DNA from: Dioscorea cayenensis subsp. rotundata
Lineage: Eukaryota > Streptophyta > Magnoliopsida > Dioscoreales > Dioscoreaceae
Reading direction: 5' to 3'
Length of the DNA: 64,000 bases
Assembly (NCBI RefSeq): GCF_009730915.1
Contig: NC_052479.1
Coordinates: forward strand, 12,149,815 to 12,213,814
In this document: positions 34,432 through 46,900 of the stretch, piece by piece
Numbering within the stretch: position 1 is the first letter of the stretch
Layout of the letters: each line of letters opens with the position of its first letter
Program-made: the position numbers and the translations under genes
The notes under the pieces: model-generated
What the model saw: the letters and a program-made list of their open reading frames with translations, nothing else
Databases searched by the model: none
Told to the model about the DNA's origin: nothing

Positions 34432-34470
<39 letters not shown>
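34389..34470 (+). repeat. Compound (AAAT)n(AAT)n(AT)n microsatellite before gag
   Basis: A/T simple repeat filling the last 80 bp of the element's leader and ending at the gag start codon. Confidence 0.9.
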
Positions 34471-34472
<2 letters not shown>

Positions 34473-34890
34473 GGATGCTTATGGATTTAGTGGGGTTCTA
34501 CCTGAGATGCGTCACCGCAATCTCCATCATTTTGATGTGGTACTTGACGGCACCAACTACATCGCTTGGCGGCTCACTATCAAACGTATTCTCGATAGCA
34601 TTCGCGTTCTTCGCCACGTTGATGGTACACATACTGCTCCTACTGCCTCTTCTATTCCTGACACCACTCCCTCCACCGAGGCTTCTGCTCTTCTTCTGGC
34701 ATTTGAGCAAAAGTTTGAGAAATGGGTGCTGATGACTCTACAGCCAAGATGATGATCTGTCAGACGGTCACTCTTGACATTCGTACTCAGATCGCTGATC
34801 TTCCCACCACTCGGGCGATGTGGGACTATCTTGAGCGCCATTACTGTGGTTCCAATCAGGCGCAACTTTACACCTTATATCAATCTCTTT
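34471..34890 (+). pseudogene. copia gag, 5' part, one frameshift
   Basis: Starts MDAYGFSG at 34471. Shows the gag N-terminal pattern of plant copia (LDGTNYIAWRLTIKRIL). Near 34721 the frame shifts: EKW continues as GADDSTAKMMI one base over, as if a G were missing from a G run. It then continues (MWDYLERHYCGSNQAQLYTLY, UBN2-type gag domain) into the N gap. The break could be a mutation or a homopolymer sequencing error. Confidence 0.75.
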
Positions 34891-35890
34891 NNNNNNNNNN
34901 NNNNNNNNNNNNNNNNNNNNNNNNNNNNNNNNNNNNNNNNNNNNNNNNNNNNNNNNNNNNNNNNNNNNNNNNNNNNNNNNNNNNNNNNNNNNNNNNNNNN
35001 NNNNNNNNNNNNNNNNNNNNNNNNNNNNNNNNNNNNNNNNNNNNNNNNNNNNNNNNNNNNNNNNNNNNNNNNNNNNNNNNNNNNNNNNNNNNNNNNNNNN
35101 NNNNNNNNNNNNNNNNNNNNNNNNNNNNNNNNNNNNNNNNNNNNNNNNNNNNNNNNNNNNNNNNNNNNNNNNNNNNNNNNNNNNNNNNNNNNNNNNNNNN
35201 NNNNNNNNNNNNNNNNNNNNNNNNNNNNNNNNNNNNNNNNNNNNNNNNNNNNNNNNNNNNNNNNNNNNNNNNNNNNNNNNNNNNNNNNNNNNNNNNNNNN
35301 NNNNNNNNNNNNNNNNNNNNNNNNNNNNNNNNNNNNNNNNNNNNNNNNNNNNNNNNNNNNNNNNNNNNNNNNNNNNNNNNNNNNNNNNNNNNNNNNNNNN
35401 NNNNNNNNNNNNNNNNNNNNNNNNNNNNNNNNNNNNNNNNNNNNNNNNNNNNNNNNNNNNNNNNNNNNNNNNNNNNNNNNNNNNNNNNNNNNNNNNNNNN
35501 NNNNNNNNNNNNNNNNNNNNNNNNNNNNNNNNNNNNNNNNNNNNNNNNNNNNNNNNNNNNNNNNNNNNNNNNNNNNNNNNNNNNNNNNNNNNNNNNNNNN
35601 NNNNNNNNNNNNNNNNNNNNNNNNNNNNNNNNNNNNNNNNNNNNNNNNNNNNNNNNNNNNNNNNNNNNNNNNNNNNNNNNNNNNNNNNNNNNNNNNNNNN
35701 NNNNNNNNNNNNNNNNNNNNNNNNNNNNNNNNNNNNNNNNNNNNNNNNNNNNNNNNNNNNNNNNNNNNNNNNNNNNNNNNNNNNNNNNNNNNNNNNNNNN
35801 NNNNNNNNNNNNNNNNNNNNNNNNNNNNNNNNNNNNNNNNNNNNNNNNNNNNNNNNNNNNNNNNNNNNNNNNNNNNNNNNNNNNNNNNNN
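34891..35890. other. Assembly gap (1000 N) inside the copia element
   Basis: Exactly 1000 N. A copia element normally has about 3 kb more between these flanks (protease, integrase, first part of reverse transcriptase), so the true gap is likely larger. Confidence 0.98.
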
Positions 35891-36858
35891 CCAGACCATT
35901 CTTCTTCTATATGTCGATGACATGATTCTTACTGGTGATGACTCTGCTCATATTGCTTTTGTGAAGCGGAAACTATGTGAGACCTTCTTGATGACTGATC
36001 TCGGTTCACTTCGTTATTTTCTGGGCATTGAGGTCACATCTCATCCTGATGGCTATCGACTATCTCAGCATCGTTACACTCTCGATATTCTTGCTCGTTC
36101 TGGCTTGACTGATACTCGTACTGCCGTTACACTGATGGAGTTGCATTTGCAGCTTCGGGCTTCTGATGGGATTCCCTTATCCGATCCTTCTCGCTATCGA
36201 CATCTTGTTGGTAGCTTAGTATATCTTACTGTTACTCGTCCTGACATTTCTCACGCTGCGTACATTCTTAGTCGGTTTGTTGCGGCCCCCACCTGCTTCA
36301 TTATTGACATCTTCTCCGGCATCTGCGATATCTTCGTGGCAGCTGCCTCGCGTGGTCCGTTCTCACTCACATCGGTCCACTCTTCACTCATGAGCCTATT
36401 CCGATGCTACTTGGGCCGACTCCCTGATGATCGGGTCTCGATCATCACATCATGATATTTCTTGGGTCTTCCCTTATTGTTTGGAAGACTAAGAAACAGC
36501 AGATCGCTAGCAAGTCCAAAGTGCTAAGTCTGAGGTTCGTGCTTTGGCTTCTACAGTATAAGAGGTGCTTTGGATTCGCTCGATTTTACAGGATTTTGGT
36601 GTACCGATCCATTCTCCTATTCCTATTCATTGCGACAGTACGGGGGCCCTTCAGATTGCTGCTGATCCGGTCAAGCATGAGCTGACCAAACATATTGGTG
36701 TGGATGCACACTTCACTCGTTGTCATGTCCGTGCTCATATTGTCTCGCTCCATTATCTTTCCACCGAGGTTCAGGTGGCTGATTTTTTTACTAAAACACA
36801 GACACGTGATCAACATCCATTTATGTTATCCAAACTCAAGACATATGATCCACCTTGA
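35891..36858 (+). pseudogene. copia reverse transcriptase and RNase H, 3' part of pol
   Basis: Starts with the catalytic YVDD box (LLLYVDDMILTGDD), then LGSLRYFLGIEV, SRYRHLVGSLVYLTVTRPDI and the RNase H region (HELTKHIGVDAHF; VADFFTKTQTRDQHPF), ending at 36858. Frameshifts near 36290 and 36470 break the frame between these motifs. Confidence 0.8.
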
Positions 36859-36871
36859 GTTTGAGGGGGGG

Positions 36872-37033
36872 TGTTAGATGTATGTATGTATATTAGGTGT
36901 ATGTATGTATCTACAGGGGTATACTTGTATGTTTGGCTTCTATATGAAGCCCTTTGATCACACTTGTTTGATAACATGAGATGAACATTGATCCACTTCT
37001 TCTTCTCTTCTTTCATTCTTCCCTCTTCTAACA
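36872..37033 (+). repeat. 3' LTR of the young copia element
   Basis: 162 bp, about 98% identical to the 5' LTR (three differences). Confidence 0.93.
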
Positions 37034-37038
37034 ATTGG

Positions 37039-37416
37039 TACCAAGGAAAGGCAGGATGCTTGATATCATTTCAAATAAATAAATAAATAAATAAACAAAA
37101 GATCACATAAAATCTGCTTGGAAATGTTTTTTTTTATTATTTTTTTACAAATGTGACAAACATCTTTAATTTAAAAAGAGCTAGAGATGTGCACAATCAT
37201 GGAGCAGATTTCAATGTACAGTATCAATAGATTAAAAAGTTGTTGGTGTATTTGGTGTTAAACATAAAATTACTATTAAGTGTATAGTTTAATTTTTGTT
37301 CAAATATGGGGGTTTTGCATTGAATTTAAGATTTTTTTTTTAAAAAATTTTTGCTTATTTAGACTATGCAAAATTTATTCAATCTATCAAAATTCCAATG
37401 TATTCTGAGAGTTCAA

Positions 37417-37447
<31 letters not shown>

Positions 37448-37967
37448 CTCAATTTTATATTTATATAAAACGTCTAATATAGTAATATGAGACAACTAAA
37501 GCTTTCACTAAAATATTCTTATGTTGTTCTTAATCAAAATACCTAAACACTTCCAAATAATTTTTTAAATAATTTTGAAAAATTAAGTGCATTACCAACT
37601 GCACAAAATAATAGGGGTAACTCTTTTTTCTCACCAAGTATAAGTATCAGGTCGGAAATCAATTCCCTCTCATAAAAACGGTTAAAATGAATGACCTATA
37701 AAAAAATTAATTAATTAATTAATTAATTAATTAAGTGCATTCAAATATATCTTGTGCATATTAAAAAGGATCCTAAAATTTAAAATTTAAAAAAAAAAAA
37801 TCAAAATGAACTTTATATTCTTAGGGACCACAAATAAAATTTTTGAACAAAGCACAGGGATTAATGATAAATTTACTCCAAAAATATAATTAAAATAATT
37901 AATTTTTTTCCCCACAAATATTTGGCGGTGGCGAAGAAGGAGAAAGAGCTCGCTGTTCCCCGGCGCC
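37039..37967. other. Intergenic, upstream of ZW10
   Basis: AT-rich, with short (AAAT)n near 37076 and 37420 and (AATT)n at 37704-37734. No gene seen and no convincing TATA box. Confidence 0.6.
37704..37734. repeat. (AATT)n microsatellite
   Basis: About seven AATT units. Confidence 0.85.
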
Positions 37968-40900
37968 ATGGACGTCCTCTTGGGATCCATTGACGTCCGA
38001 GAGCTCCTTTCCACCCACGACTTCGACGAGGCCTCCCCCCTCTCTGCCCCTGATCTCCGCCTCCTCATCGATCGCCTCCAGGTCCGCTCCATCCACATCC
38101 AGGACAAGGTCCGGGACTATGTCCTCTCCCACCGCCATGACTTCACTGACATCTTCTCTCGTTGCTCTGATGCTGCATCCAATGCCGACGCTGTCGCCGC
38201 TTCGCTTTCCGACGCTTTACGGGTTTTGTCTGACCGCCCGATTGATCTTGAGATTCGGGATCTGGTGGGGGAGATTAGGAGCAAGAGGAGGGAGCTGGAG
38301 GAAAGGAGGGAGGCGTTGGCGGTGGTTAGGACGATTTCTTGCCTCTCTGAAAGGTTGAAATCCGCGAGGGAGGATTTGGTGGCTGGGCGATTGGTTGAGG
38401 CTGCTGAAACCGTGCGGGATTTGAAGGGAGCGCTGTTTGTTGGCGATGAGCATGGCGAGCAGGAGCCGGCTGTTTTTGGGTTGTTGAGGGATGATTGGAA
38501 TGGATGCTTTGATGAGGTTGGTTTTGGATTTTAATGTTTTAATTTTTCATGATAAATTTGTTATCTTTTTTTGTGATTGTTATGTAATTGATCTGCAGCT
38601 GCAAAACGTGCTTTCACGGAGTGCGGAAAATGCTGTCCAATTTGAAGTGGAGGATGGAAAACTGGTGTTGAAATGTTGGTGGAGCATTGGTGATCGAAAA
38701 GATATCAAACTACATACGGTTTTGGAGGCAATGGAGGTAATCTCACTCAATTACGTGGACTCTTCTTGTTTTTATAGGTACTCCAAATTTGGATAGAGAA
38801 TTCTATAATGCGAGTTTATCCTTGTTTGACTCTACTGTTTCAAGAGTTGGTTCATCCTATTTATGCCTTGTTAGTGCTTGGGTTTCCATTTTACATTTGT
38901 AACTTAACTATCCATGATAGCAAATTGCCTTCGGTTTCCAACTTCCTCTGCATCAACTCTATGCATGCAATCCTAGATAGGGTGACAAATAGGGCAATTC
39001 AATCATGGGAGCTGCTGATGTGAGCTAAAAAGGTGGGCACACATGTTTATAGGATGACTTGGTTTTAAGCAGAACACTCGAAAGTGTTGCTAGTGATAAA
39101 CTTTTGTTTTTTAAGTTCAGGGGCATGTTAGATGGAATTTTTTCTCGGCAATGCTTTCAAAATGTATTTTTGTTTTTTTTTAAAACCATCTGCAGAAATT
39201 CAAATTGAAGGTTATGCCAGAAAATTCATTTTTCATGCTTTGGACAGTTCTTGTACGGAATGTTAATTTTATGGCTAAAATAACTTAGGTGCGAAAGAGC
39301 TTTTCTCAAGTTCCTATCATAAGAGCAAACACATGCAAAGAATCCTAAGTTTAACCGCACATGTCAATTTTCACCAATGTGTCCTTTTCCTTTGAAAATC
39401 AAAAACTCTTTCATGCTGGTTCTCTTTGCGTATTTTATCTTCTGTGTAAGGTTTCCATTCAGTTAATATGCTTTATTCATCTATGAAATTTGCATAAATG
39501 AAAATTTTAAGTCATGTAGTGAAACGCAAGACCAAACTGACAGAATTGAGCCAGACTAGAAATTTAATTGGTTTGTTATCCAAACCAAAATCAAGTTATA
39601 TCCATTATAAATCATAGCACTTGTCTCTCTCTTTCTCTGCATCTCCCCCCTCTCTCTCTTGCATACACACTCATTTATTTCGTCGTGGATTTTCCTTCGG
39701 GCATTTGCAGGTAGTTGGTATTCTCAATTATGGATTAGCAAAGGTTGCGGACCTAATGATCAAACATGTCATGAAACCTGCTGTAAGTAATGGATCAATG
39801 AATGTTTTTGTTGAAGAGCTTAGCCAAGATGATGTAGACAAGCCTCAGGCAATTCTGAGCCTTATTCCATCATCTGATGCTGAGGTAAGTAGGATCTCTT
39901 TCAATTTTAGATCCTCATTCTCTCTTAACATCTCAATTCTGACAGTCACATAGTATATATTAACTGCCTTAAAACAGAATTATCGCCTTGTGTTTAAATT
40001 AAATTTGGGTGATGGTGTATAATTTGTTATATGGATAGTTTTTATACTATTCATACAATTAGGGAAAGCTGATTAAATTTGAATCTGTTTATTCTCCATA
40101 ATTTTGTTGGCTATATGGGCAATAGTAATATCTTACTTTGTTATTACTTCCCACAAGTTCTTTATGGCATTTTGCATGCGACGATGCTGACAACCTTTTC
40201 TTGGTTGCATGTTCAGTAGATTGTTTCTCTATGTTGTTCATAAGAATTACAATGAAAATGCAAACCTTATTGTTATGGTATTTCTATTTGTTTTAAGGAA
40301 TGAATGTGTGTTAGATGTTATATCAGCGTTAGTGCTTCCTCTCAGGAGGAACAACTTTGTATTGTTCATCATCAGAACCAAGTTTGTCAAGGTGGCTGTG
40401 CAGGATTTCTTAGGTGGTGGGAACCTTAACCTCCTGGGTGCTTAAGCATTGGTGAATTTTTAGATTACAAAACTGATCAAATTAAGAAAAAGGCAAAACA
40501 CACTTGAATCTTTCTATAAAAACATGCAAGGTTAGTAGCTTAATTTAATTTTCTAACGTTTCTCTTAGCTTTAATATGAATAGGCATCAAAGCCAAGGTA
40601 TGCCACTGTGCCATTGTTCATGACAGTATCTATTCAAAAGCATATCTCCCTCCATTTTGATAATCCTTCAATACATGATAGTTTTTATTTTGAGCTTATA
40701 TCGTTGTTATGCATAGAGGGCTTGGATTCTGAATTGGATCAGCCTCAACTGGGCTAGACTGGAATGAGACTCCGTTAGATTGATGTATTTGCAAATAATT
40801 GATCTGTCGGTGGTACTTATACACGATACAGTAGTGTTTAGTGATCAATCGGGCAACTGTAGGAGCTGCCCCCAAATTTTCTATGGCCTAGGTAGCTGGT

Positions 40901-43900
40901 TTTGAAGCACTACTTATAACTTAGAATTATAATATATTCTATAGGCTAGCAGGCCATTTTTAACTTGGTTTATAATTTGTTCTTTTACTGACTTAACCTC
41001 TCAAAGTCCATCTTGCACTTGATCTTGTATTTTACATGTATCAAAGCTTGGCATGCAATTTTGGTACCTAAAAAATAAAATAAAATAAAAAATGAATGTA
41101 GATTATTTGGAGACTATAGCCCGTATCTTTTTTTACAAAAAGAAAATTTGTTGTTTGCAAAACCAATTTTTTTTGCTGAAACTAGTCACTCTTGGAACAA
41201 GCTTCAAGCCATGCTAAGAAATATATTTTTTAACTAGGAAAAGGGAAAGGGGAAAAGAGGGGGATCAGATTTTGAGGGGGAATAGAAGAAATCTATGCAG
41301 TATGATATTGCTCTGCTGCATAGGATTTGCTTAATTTATGATTCATTTATAGGATACCTACATGAAGAAAATTTAATTTTTGCATGAACGATTTTGTCTA
41401 GTTTTAAATCATTATTGAAGCCAAACTTACATAGAGTTATTTAGCTAATTGAGGAAGGCAAATGTATCCTTACTATCCTGATACTTCTCGCTTTTCTGAT
41501 TGATTGTAGAATGAGGCCTTTGCTAAGCTCCTATCCTTTTTTTTTTATGTGAGTTAGTGCGCTTTTTAATATACCCTAGTGGCAGCAGGACGGTCCTATG
41601 AAAATGCAACATTAGTTTCACCAAGCTTTGTTTATTTATTTATTTTTTGTTTTAAATACATTGGATATTTATATGTAATGGTTTTTAGTGCTGTCACATC
41701 TTTACATTGACATCATACCACAAACTTTTTTTTTCACTTTTTTCTTTGTTGTAGGAATGTCCAGATGGTTCTGCTATTTATGCAAGGATTATTCAGGTCA
41801 TAAAGTTCATCTATAAATTCATCTGCCTCCAAAACGGTTCATGGATACATTGCTTTGGAAGATTAATGTGGTCAAGGTTGTCAGATCTTATAATCTCACA
41901 TTTTCTGTCTAAGGTATTATAACTTTTCATATCTCGAAATAATTTTGATGATTGATGCTTCATGGTGATTGGATATAAAATTTCTTGTTGAATGCCCTAG
42001 GCTGTTCCTGAAGATGCTTCAAAGGTGGTGGATTTTGAAAGTGTTATGAAACATACTGCAGAATTTGAGACCATGCTGAAGGAAATGAAGTTTATTTCCA
42101 GCAATGATAGCAGTGAAGAAAAGTTGAGCCATTTTACTCACAATGTTGAGGTCCACTTTGCTTCAAGGAAGAGGAAAGAAATTTTGTCCAAGGCCAGGAA
42201 TATACTTCTGCAGTTTGACCATGAATTTTCTTCTGTGAGTCTACTTAAGCATAATATTTGTTTTGCAACTAAACCTAATTTATTTTTTCTAAGATAATTG
42301 GCCCCTTCATTCCCAGGAAAGTACTTCAAAACAATTTTCTCCAGCTTCTGGCTGCACAGAAGGCTTTTCAGAATATGAGGTTAATTTGCTTTTCCAGCCT
42401 GAGAAGTGCTTTATATCCAAAGCAGCATCTCAACTCATGAATTTAGTTCATGAAGCTCTAAAGGTACTTAATTACTATCTAATGAAAGTTTTACTTCCGT
42501 GAGTTTTCTTCATGTGTACATATAACGTTGATGTACATTAGCATCTGCCATTTGTTATGGTGGTATTTCATGCCATCCCTTTGGCTTTGCTCACTTTTTA
42601 TCCTTGCAATTATGGTTGATCGATTCTATATTTCTATGCTCTACATCATAAACAGCTTTTGAATCTCTTGTGTTCATATTATGTGGATGGAAATTGAGAA
42701 GTTAAGTTCACAATATTAGTTGGTGTAGTCCATGGTAGGAAGGATTAAGAGAGAATGATTGGTAGGACTATACTAAGTAATTGAGATGGCAATTGATAAG
42801 TAATTATAAGAGTTAGAAACTTGATTTATTTGCATGGCCAATTTTTTTATGTTGCTCTTGAAATGTCAATGCAATTTGTTACTGAAGGTTTCAGAGAACA
42901 AGGTTTCTCTCTTTTTTCTCTTAAATGAAGAATACAAGGTAATATATATACTAAACAATTGATATTCTCAGCCATAAAGTCAGACCTTAGTGGCTGACAT
43001 TTAACCATAAAATCAGACTTAGTGGCTGATATTTAGCCTTAAAGTTTTTCATAAAATTAGGCAGCTGTTTCATCCATAAAACCTGGCCAAAAAACAAGTG
43101 ATTGCTCTAACTTTGACTAAGAATTCTACACTCCCCCTCAAGCTGGGCTGCAGATGTTGTTCAAACCTAGCTTGTAATTCAATTCTTCAAAGCTAGCTTT
43201 TCGAAGAGCTTTCATGAGAATATTTGCAGTTTGGGATCTTGTGGGCACATAGACCAGCCGTACAATCTCCTTTTCAACCTTCTCTGAAATGAATGTCGAT
43301 CTATTTCGATATGTTTTGTTCTATCACGATGAACGGGGTTTTTAGCAACACTTATTGTAGCTCGATGGTCACAATATACCTTAATATGTGGTCATTCTGT
43401 ACTTATACCTAATTCTCCTAGTAATCTTTGAATCCACATTCCTTCACAAATACCAAGAGCTAGAGCTCTAAATTCAGTTTCATCATTGCTTCTTGCAACT
43501 ACAGATTGTTTCTTGCTTTTAAAAATTTCCCCAAATGTAGGAACAATATCCTGATGTTGATCTCCAATCTGAAATATCTCCTGCCCAATCTGCATCTGAG
43601 AAGATTTACACATTTCTTGCATCATTCTTCTTGTATAATAGGCCTTTCCCTGGAGTCATCTTAAGGTACCTTAAGATTCTATTCGCAACTTCCATGTGTT
43701 CCTCTGTTGGATTGTTCATGTATTGACTTATAACACCAACTGCAAACCCAATATCAGGTTGAGTGTGTGAGAGGTAGATAAGTCTACCTACAAGTGTCTG
43801 ATTTCTTCCCTTGTCCACTGGTACACTTTCTTTTTCAGACCCTATCTTCTTGGTTGAGATCCATTGGAATATTTGTTGCCTTACATCCAAGCATACTTGT

Positions 43901-46900
43901 CTCTTTTAATAAATCTCTAAGACGTATTTGAGTTGAGAGATAAATATTCCTTCCTTTGATCTAGCTACCTCCATCCTAAGGAAATATTTGAGCCCTCCAA
44001 GATCCTTGATTTCGAACTCCCTGGCTAAGAGTTTTTTTAATCTTAGTAGCTCTTCCTCATAATCACATGTTAGAATGATATCATTAACATATACAATTAA
44101 AAGAGCTATCGTCCTGTCACTTGAGGATTTCACAAACAATGTATGATCTGCTTGACATTGTGAATATCCCCATATGATCACTGCTTTAGTGACTCTGTCA
44201 AACCATGCACGAGGAGATTGTTTAAGGCCATAAAGGGATCTTCTTAGCTTGCATACTTTTCTGTTACTGAAAAAGTTTCTATTCCTGGTGGGATATCCAT
44301 GTAAACTTCTTCTTCTAGATCACCATTAAGGAATGCATTTTCACAGTCAATTGATGCAATGGCCAATCTTGTTGGAGCAAATGTCTCTGGATAATCTATT
44401 ATATAAGACTGAGTAAAACCCTTTGTCACAAGGCTCGCTTTTAATCTTTCAACACTTCCATCAGCTTTATGTTTAACAATGAACAACCATTTACAACCAA
44501 CTGGTTTCTTTCCTGAAAGTAGGTTTGAAATCACCCAAGTACCATTCTTCTCTAGAGCTTTGATTTCTTCAGTTACTGCATTTTTCCTATCTGAACTTTG
44601 GAGAGCCTCCTGAATTGAATTAGGCACTTGTATGCTATCAAGAACATAGACAAAAGCTTGATATTGCAGTGACAATCTTTCATATGAAACAAAATTGCCA
44701 ATAGGATGATTAGCGCAAGCTCTAACACCCTTTCTTAGAGCAACTGGAATGCCCAAATCATCAATTAGTGGACTCACATTCTTAATGTCATAAGTTTCTT
44801 CACCTGAGTGAATTGGAGTTGGTGCACTTCTCGGTTTAGATTCATGGTCGTGTGATGAATGTGTTAAAAACTCTACTTCCTTTTCTGGTTTCTTCCTCCT
44901 TGTATAGACACGAAGCTTAGGGCTTTCAATTTGTGGTAATTTGGAGTGATCATGAAAAGAAATTTCTGAAATTTGATGAGTTATTGGTGGAATTCAATGA
45001 GGCTGAAAATTTTCTGGAATTTGACTAGACAGAATTGGATTTTGATGAGATTGAGATGCTTCAGGTTGAGTTGGATTCTGAATGTGTTAAAAACTCTACT
45101 TCCTTTTCTGGTTTCTTCCTCCTTGTATAGACACGAAGCTCAGGGCTTGCAATTTGTGGTAATTTGGAGTGATCATGAAAGGAAATTTCTGGAATTTGAT
45201 GAGTTATTGGTGGAATTCAAAATGAGGCTGAAAATTTTCTGGAATTTGACTAGAAAGAGTTGGATTTTGATGAGATTGAGATGTTTCAGGTTGAGTTGGA
45301 TTCATAGGTAGATGAAATGATGCTTGAATAGGGGACGGGGATATCTCAGGTGATTCAGAATCACTGGAAAAATCCCACAACTGATATTCTCTCAAGTTTT
45401 TCATTTGAACGTCAGGTTTGGGGTAAGAAGGCTAGCCTTAAAAAAATGTCACATCCATGTAGATATACATCTTTTTGGTGAGGAGAGCAACATTTATAAC
45501 CCTTTTGGTTAGGTCAGAAACCAAGAAAGATACATTTAATAGATTTAGGATCTAATTTACTGTGATGTTGTAGATGAATGTGAACAAAGACAATGCATCC
45601 AATAATTTTAGGTGCTAGTGAGGAGAGAATTTGTGTATGGAAAGCTTTAGAGAAGAACTTGACAAGGGGTTTGAAACTTGAGACTTCTTGAGGCATTCTA
45701 TTTGTAAGGTAAGATGTTGTAAGAAGTGCTTCTCCTCAAAAATGTTTTGGAACATAAGAGGTAAAAATGAAGGATCTAGCAACTTCTAAGAGATGTCGAT
45801 TTTTTCTTTCCAGCAATTCCATTTTGCTGAGGTGTATCAGCGCAAGAACTCGAATGGACAATGCCTTGACTCAAGAGATAACTACGTAGGAAATTTTTGA
45901 AGTATTCTTTGGCATTATCAGTTTTTAAGACTTGGCTTTTGGGACTGAAATCGAGTCTGTATCATGAGATTGAAGTTTTGAAAGATTTGACCAACTTCAG
46001 ATAGATTTTTCTCTCATGAGAAATATCCAAGATAATCTAGTGTGATCATTAACAAAGGAAACAAACCATCTAGTTTCAATAATATTCTTCACCCTTGAAG
46101 GTCCCCACACATCACTATAAATCAATGTAAATGGTTGAGAAGGGGTATAAGACAAACTTGGGTAGTTAGGGCAAGTGTGTTTGGCAAGATGACAAATTTT
46201 ACAATCAAAGGACTTTGGACTTTTATTGCTAAATAAAGAGGGAAACATCTTTTCAAGATACATGAAATTTGGATGACCAAGATGAAAATGCCATAACAAT
46301 TTAACTATCCTTGTTGACACTAGGATTTTGAAACTAACTGACCTTTGAAAGACACAATTTGCACTTTGAGCTTGTCTACTCATAGAAGTTTGATCGAGGA
46401 GATAGAGTCCAAAATACATCTCAACATTGCCAATCTTCCTACCCGAATGCAATTCCTGAAATTCACAAAAATTTGAGAAAAACTTAGACACACATTTCAA
46501 ATCTCGAGTTAGCTTACTAACTAAGATTAAGTTGCAATCCAACTTAGGAACATGAAGTACAGCCTCTGTGATTCTGACTGTGCCAATTTCTTCAACTTTC
46601 AATAATGAACTATCTGCTATTTTGATTGTGTAATTCTCATTACACATGTTGTATCCATGAAAAAAAGAAGCATCACTTGTCATATGATTTGAGGCTCCAA
46701 AGTCTATGATCCAAGGACTCGAGAAACCTTGGTTGACTTTAAAAGCCTTAGAGAATTTGCCTTTATATGTTATCATGCTATTTCCTGACACAATAGTGTT
46801 TGGCTGAGATGGAAGATTCTAACTCGAGAGTTTTTGGAGGGCTTCAAGTTTTTCCTTAGTGAGGGGACTTGTCTTTATTGAAGTTGACCTTTCATTCTTT

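Larger units (their letters stand above)
33525..37033 (+). mobile_element. Ty1/copia LTR retrotransposon, young
   Basis: LTRs 33525-33686 and 36872-37033 (162 bp each) start TGTTAG and end CTAACA. They are flanked by a perfect 5-bp target duplication ATTGG (33520-33524 and 37034-37038). The primer site follows the left LTR, and the purine tract TTGAGGGGGGG precedes the right one. A 1000-N gap (34891-35890) removes the middle of gag-pol, so the true length is unknown. Confidence 0.93.

Noticed and set aside
34722..36455. A 577-residue open frame across 34891-35890
   Set aside because: The middle is N. Real content is copia gag on the left and reverse transcriptase on the right, treated as separate fragments.
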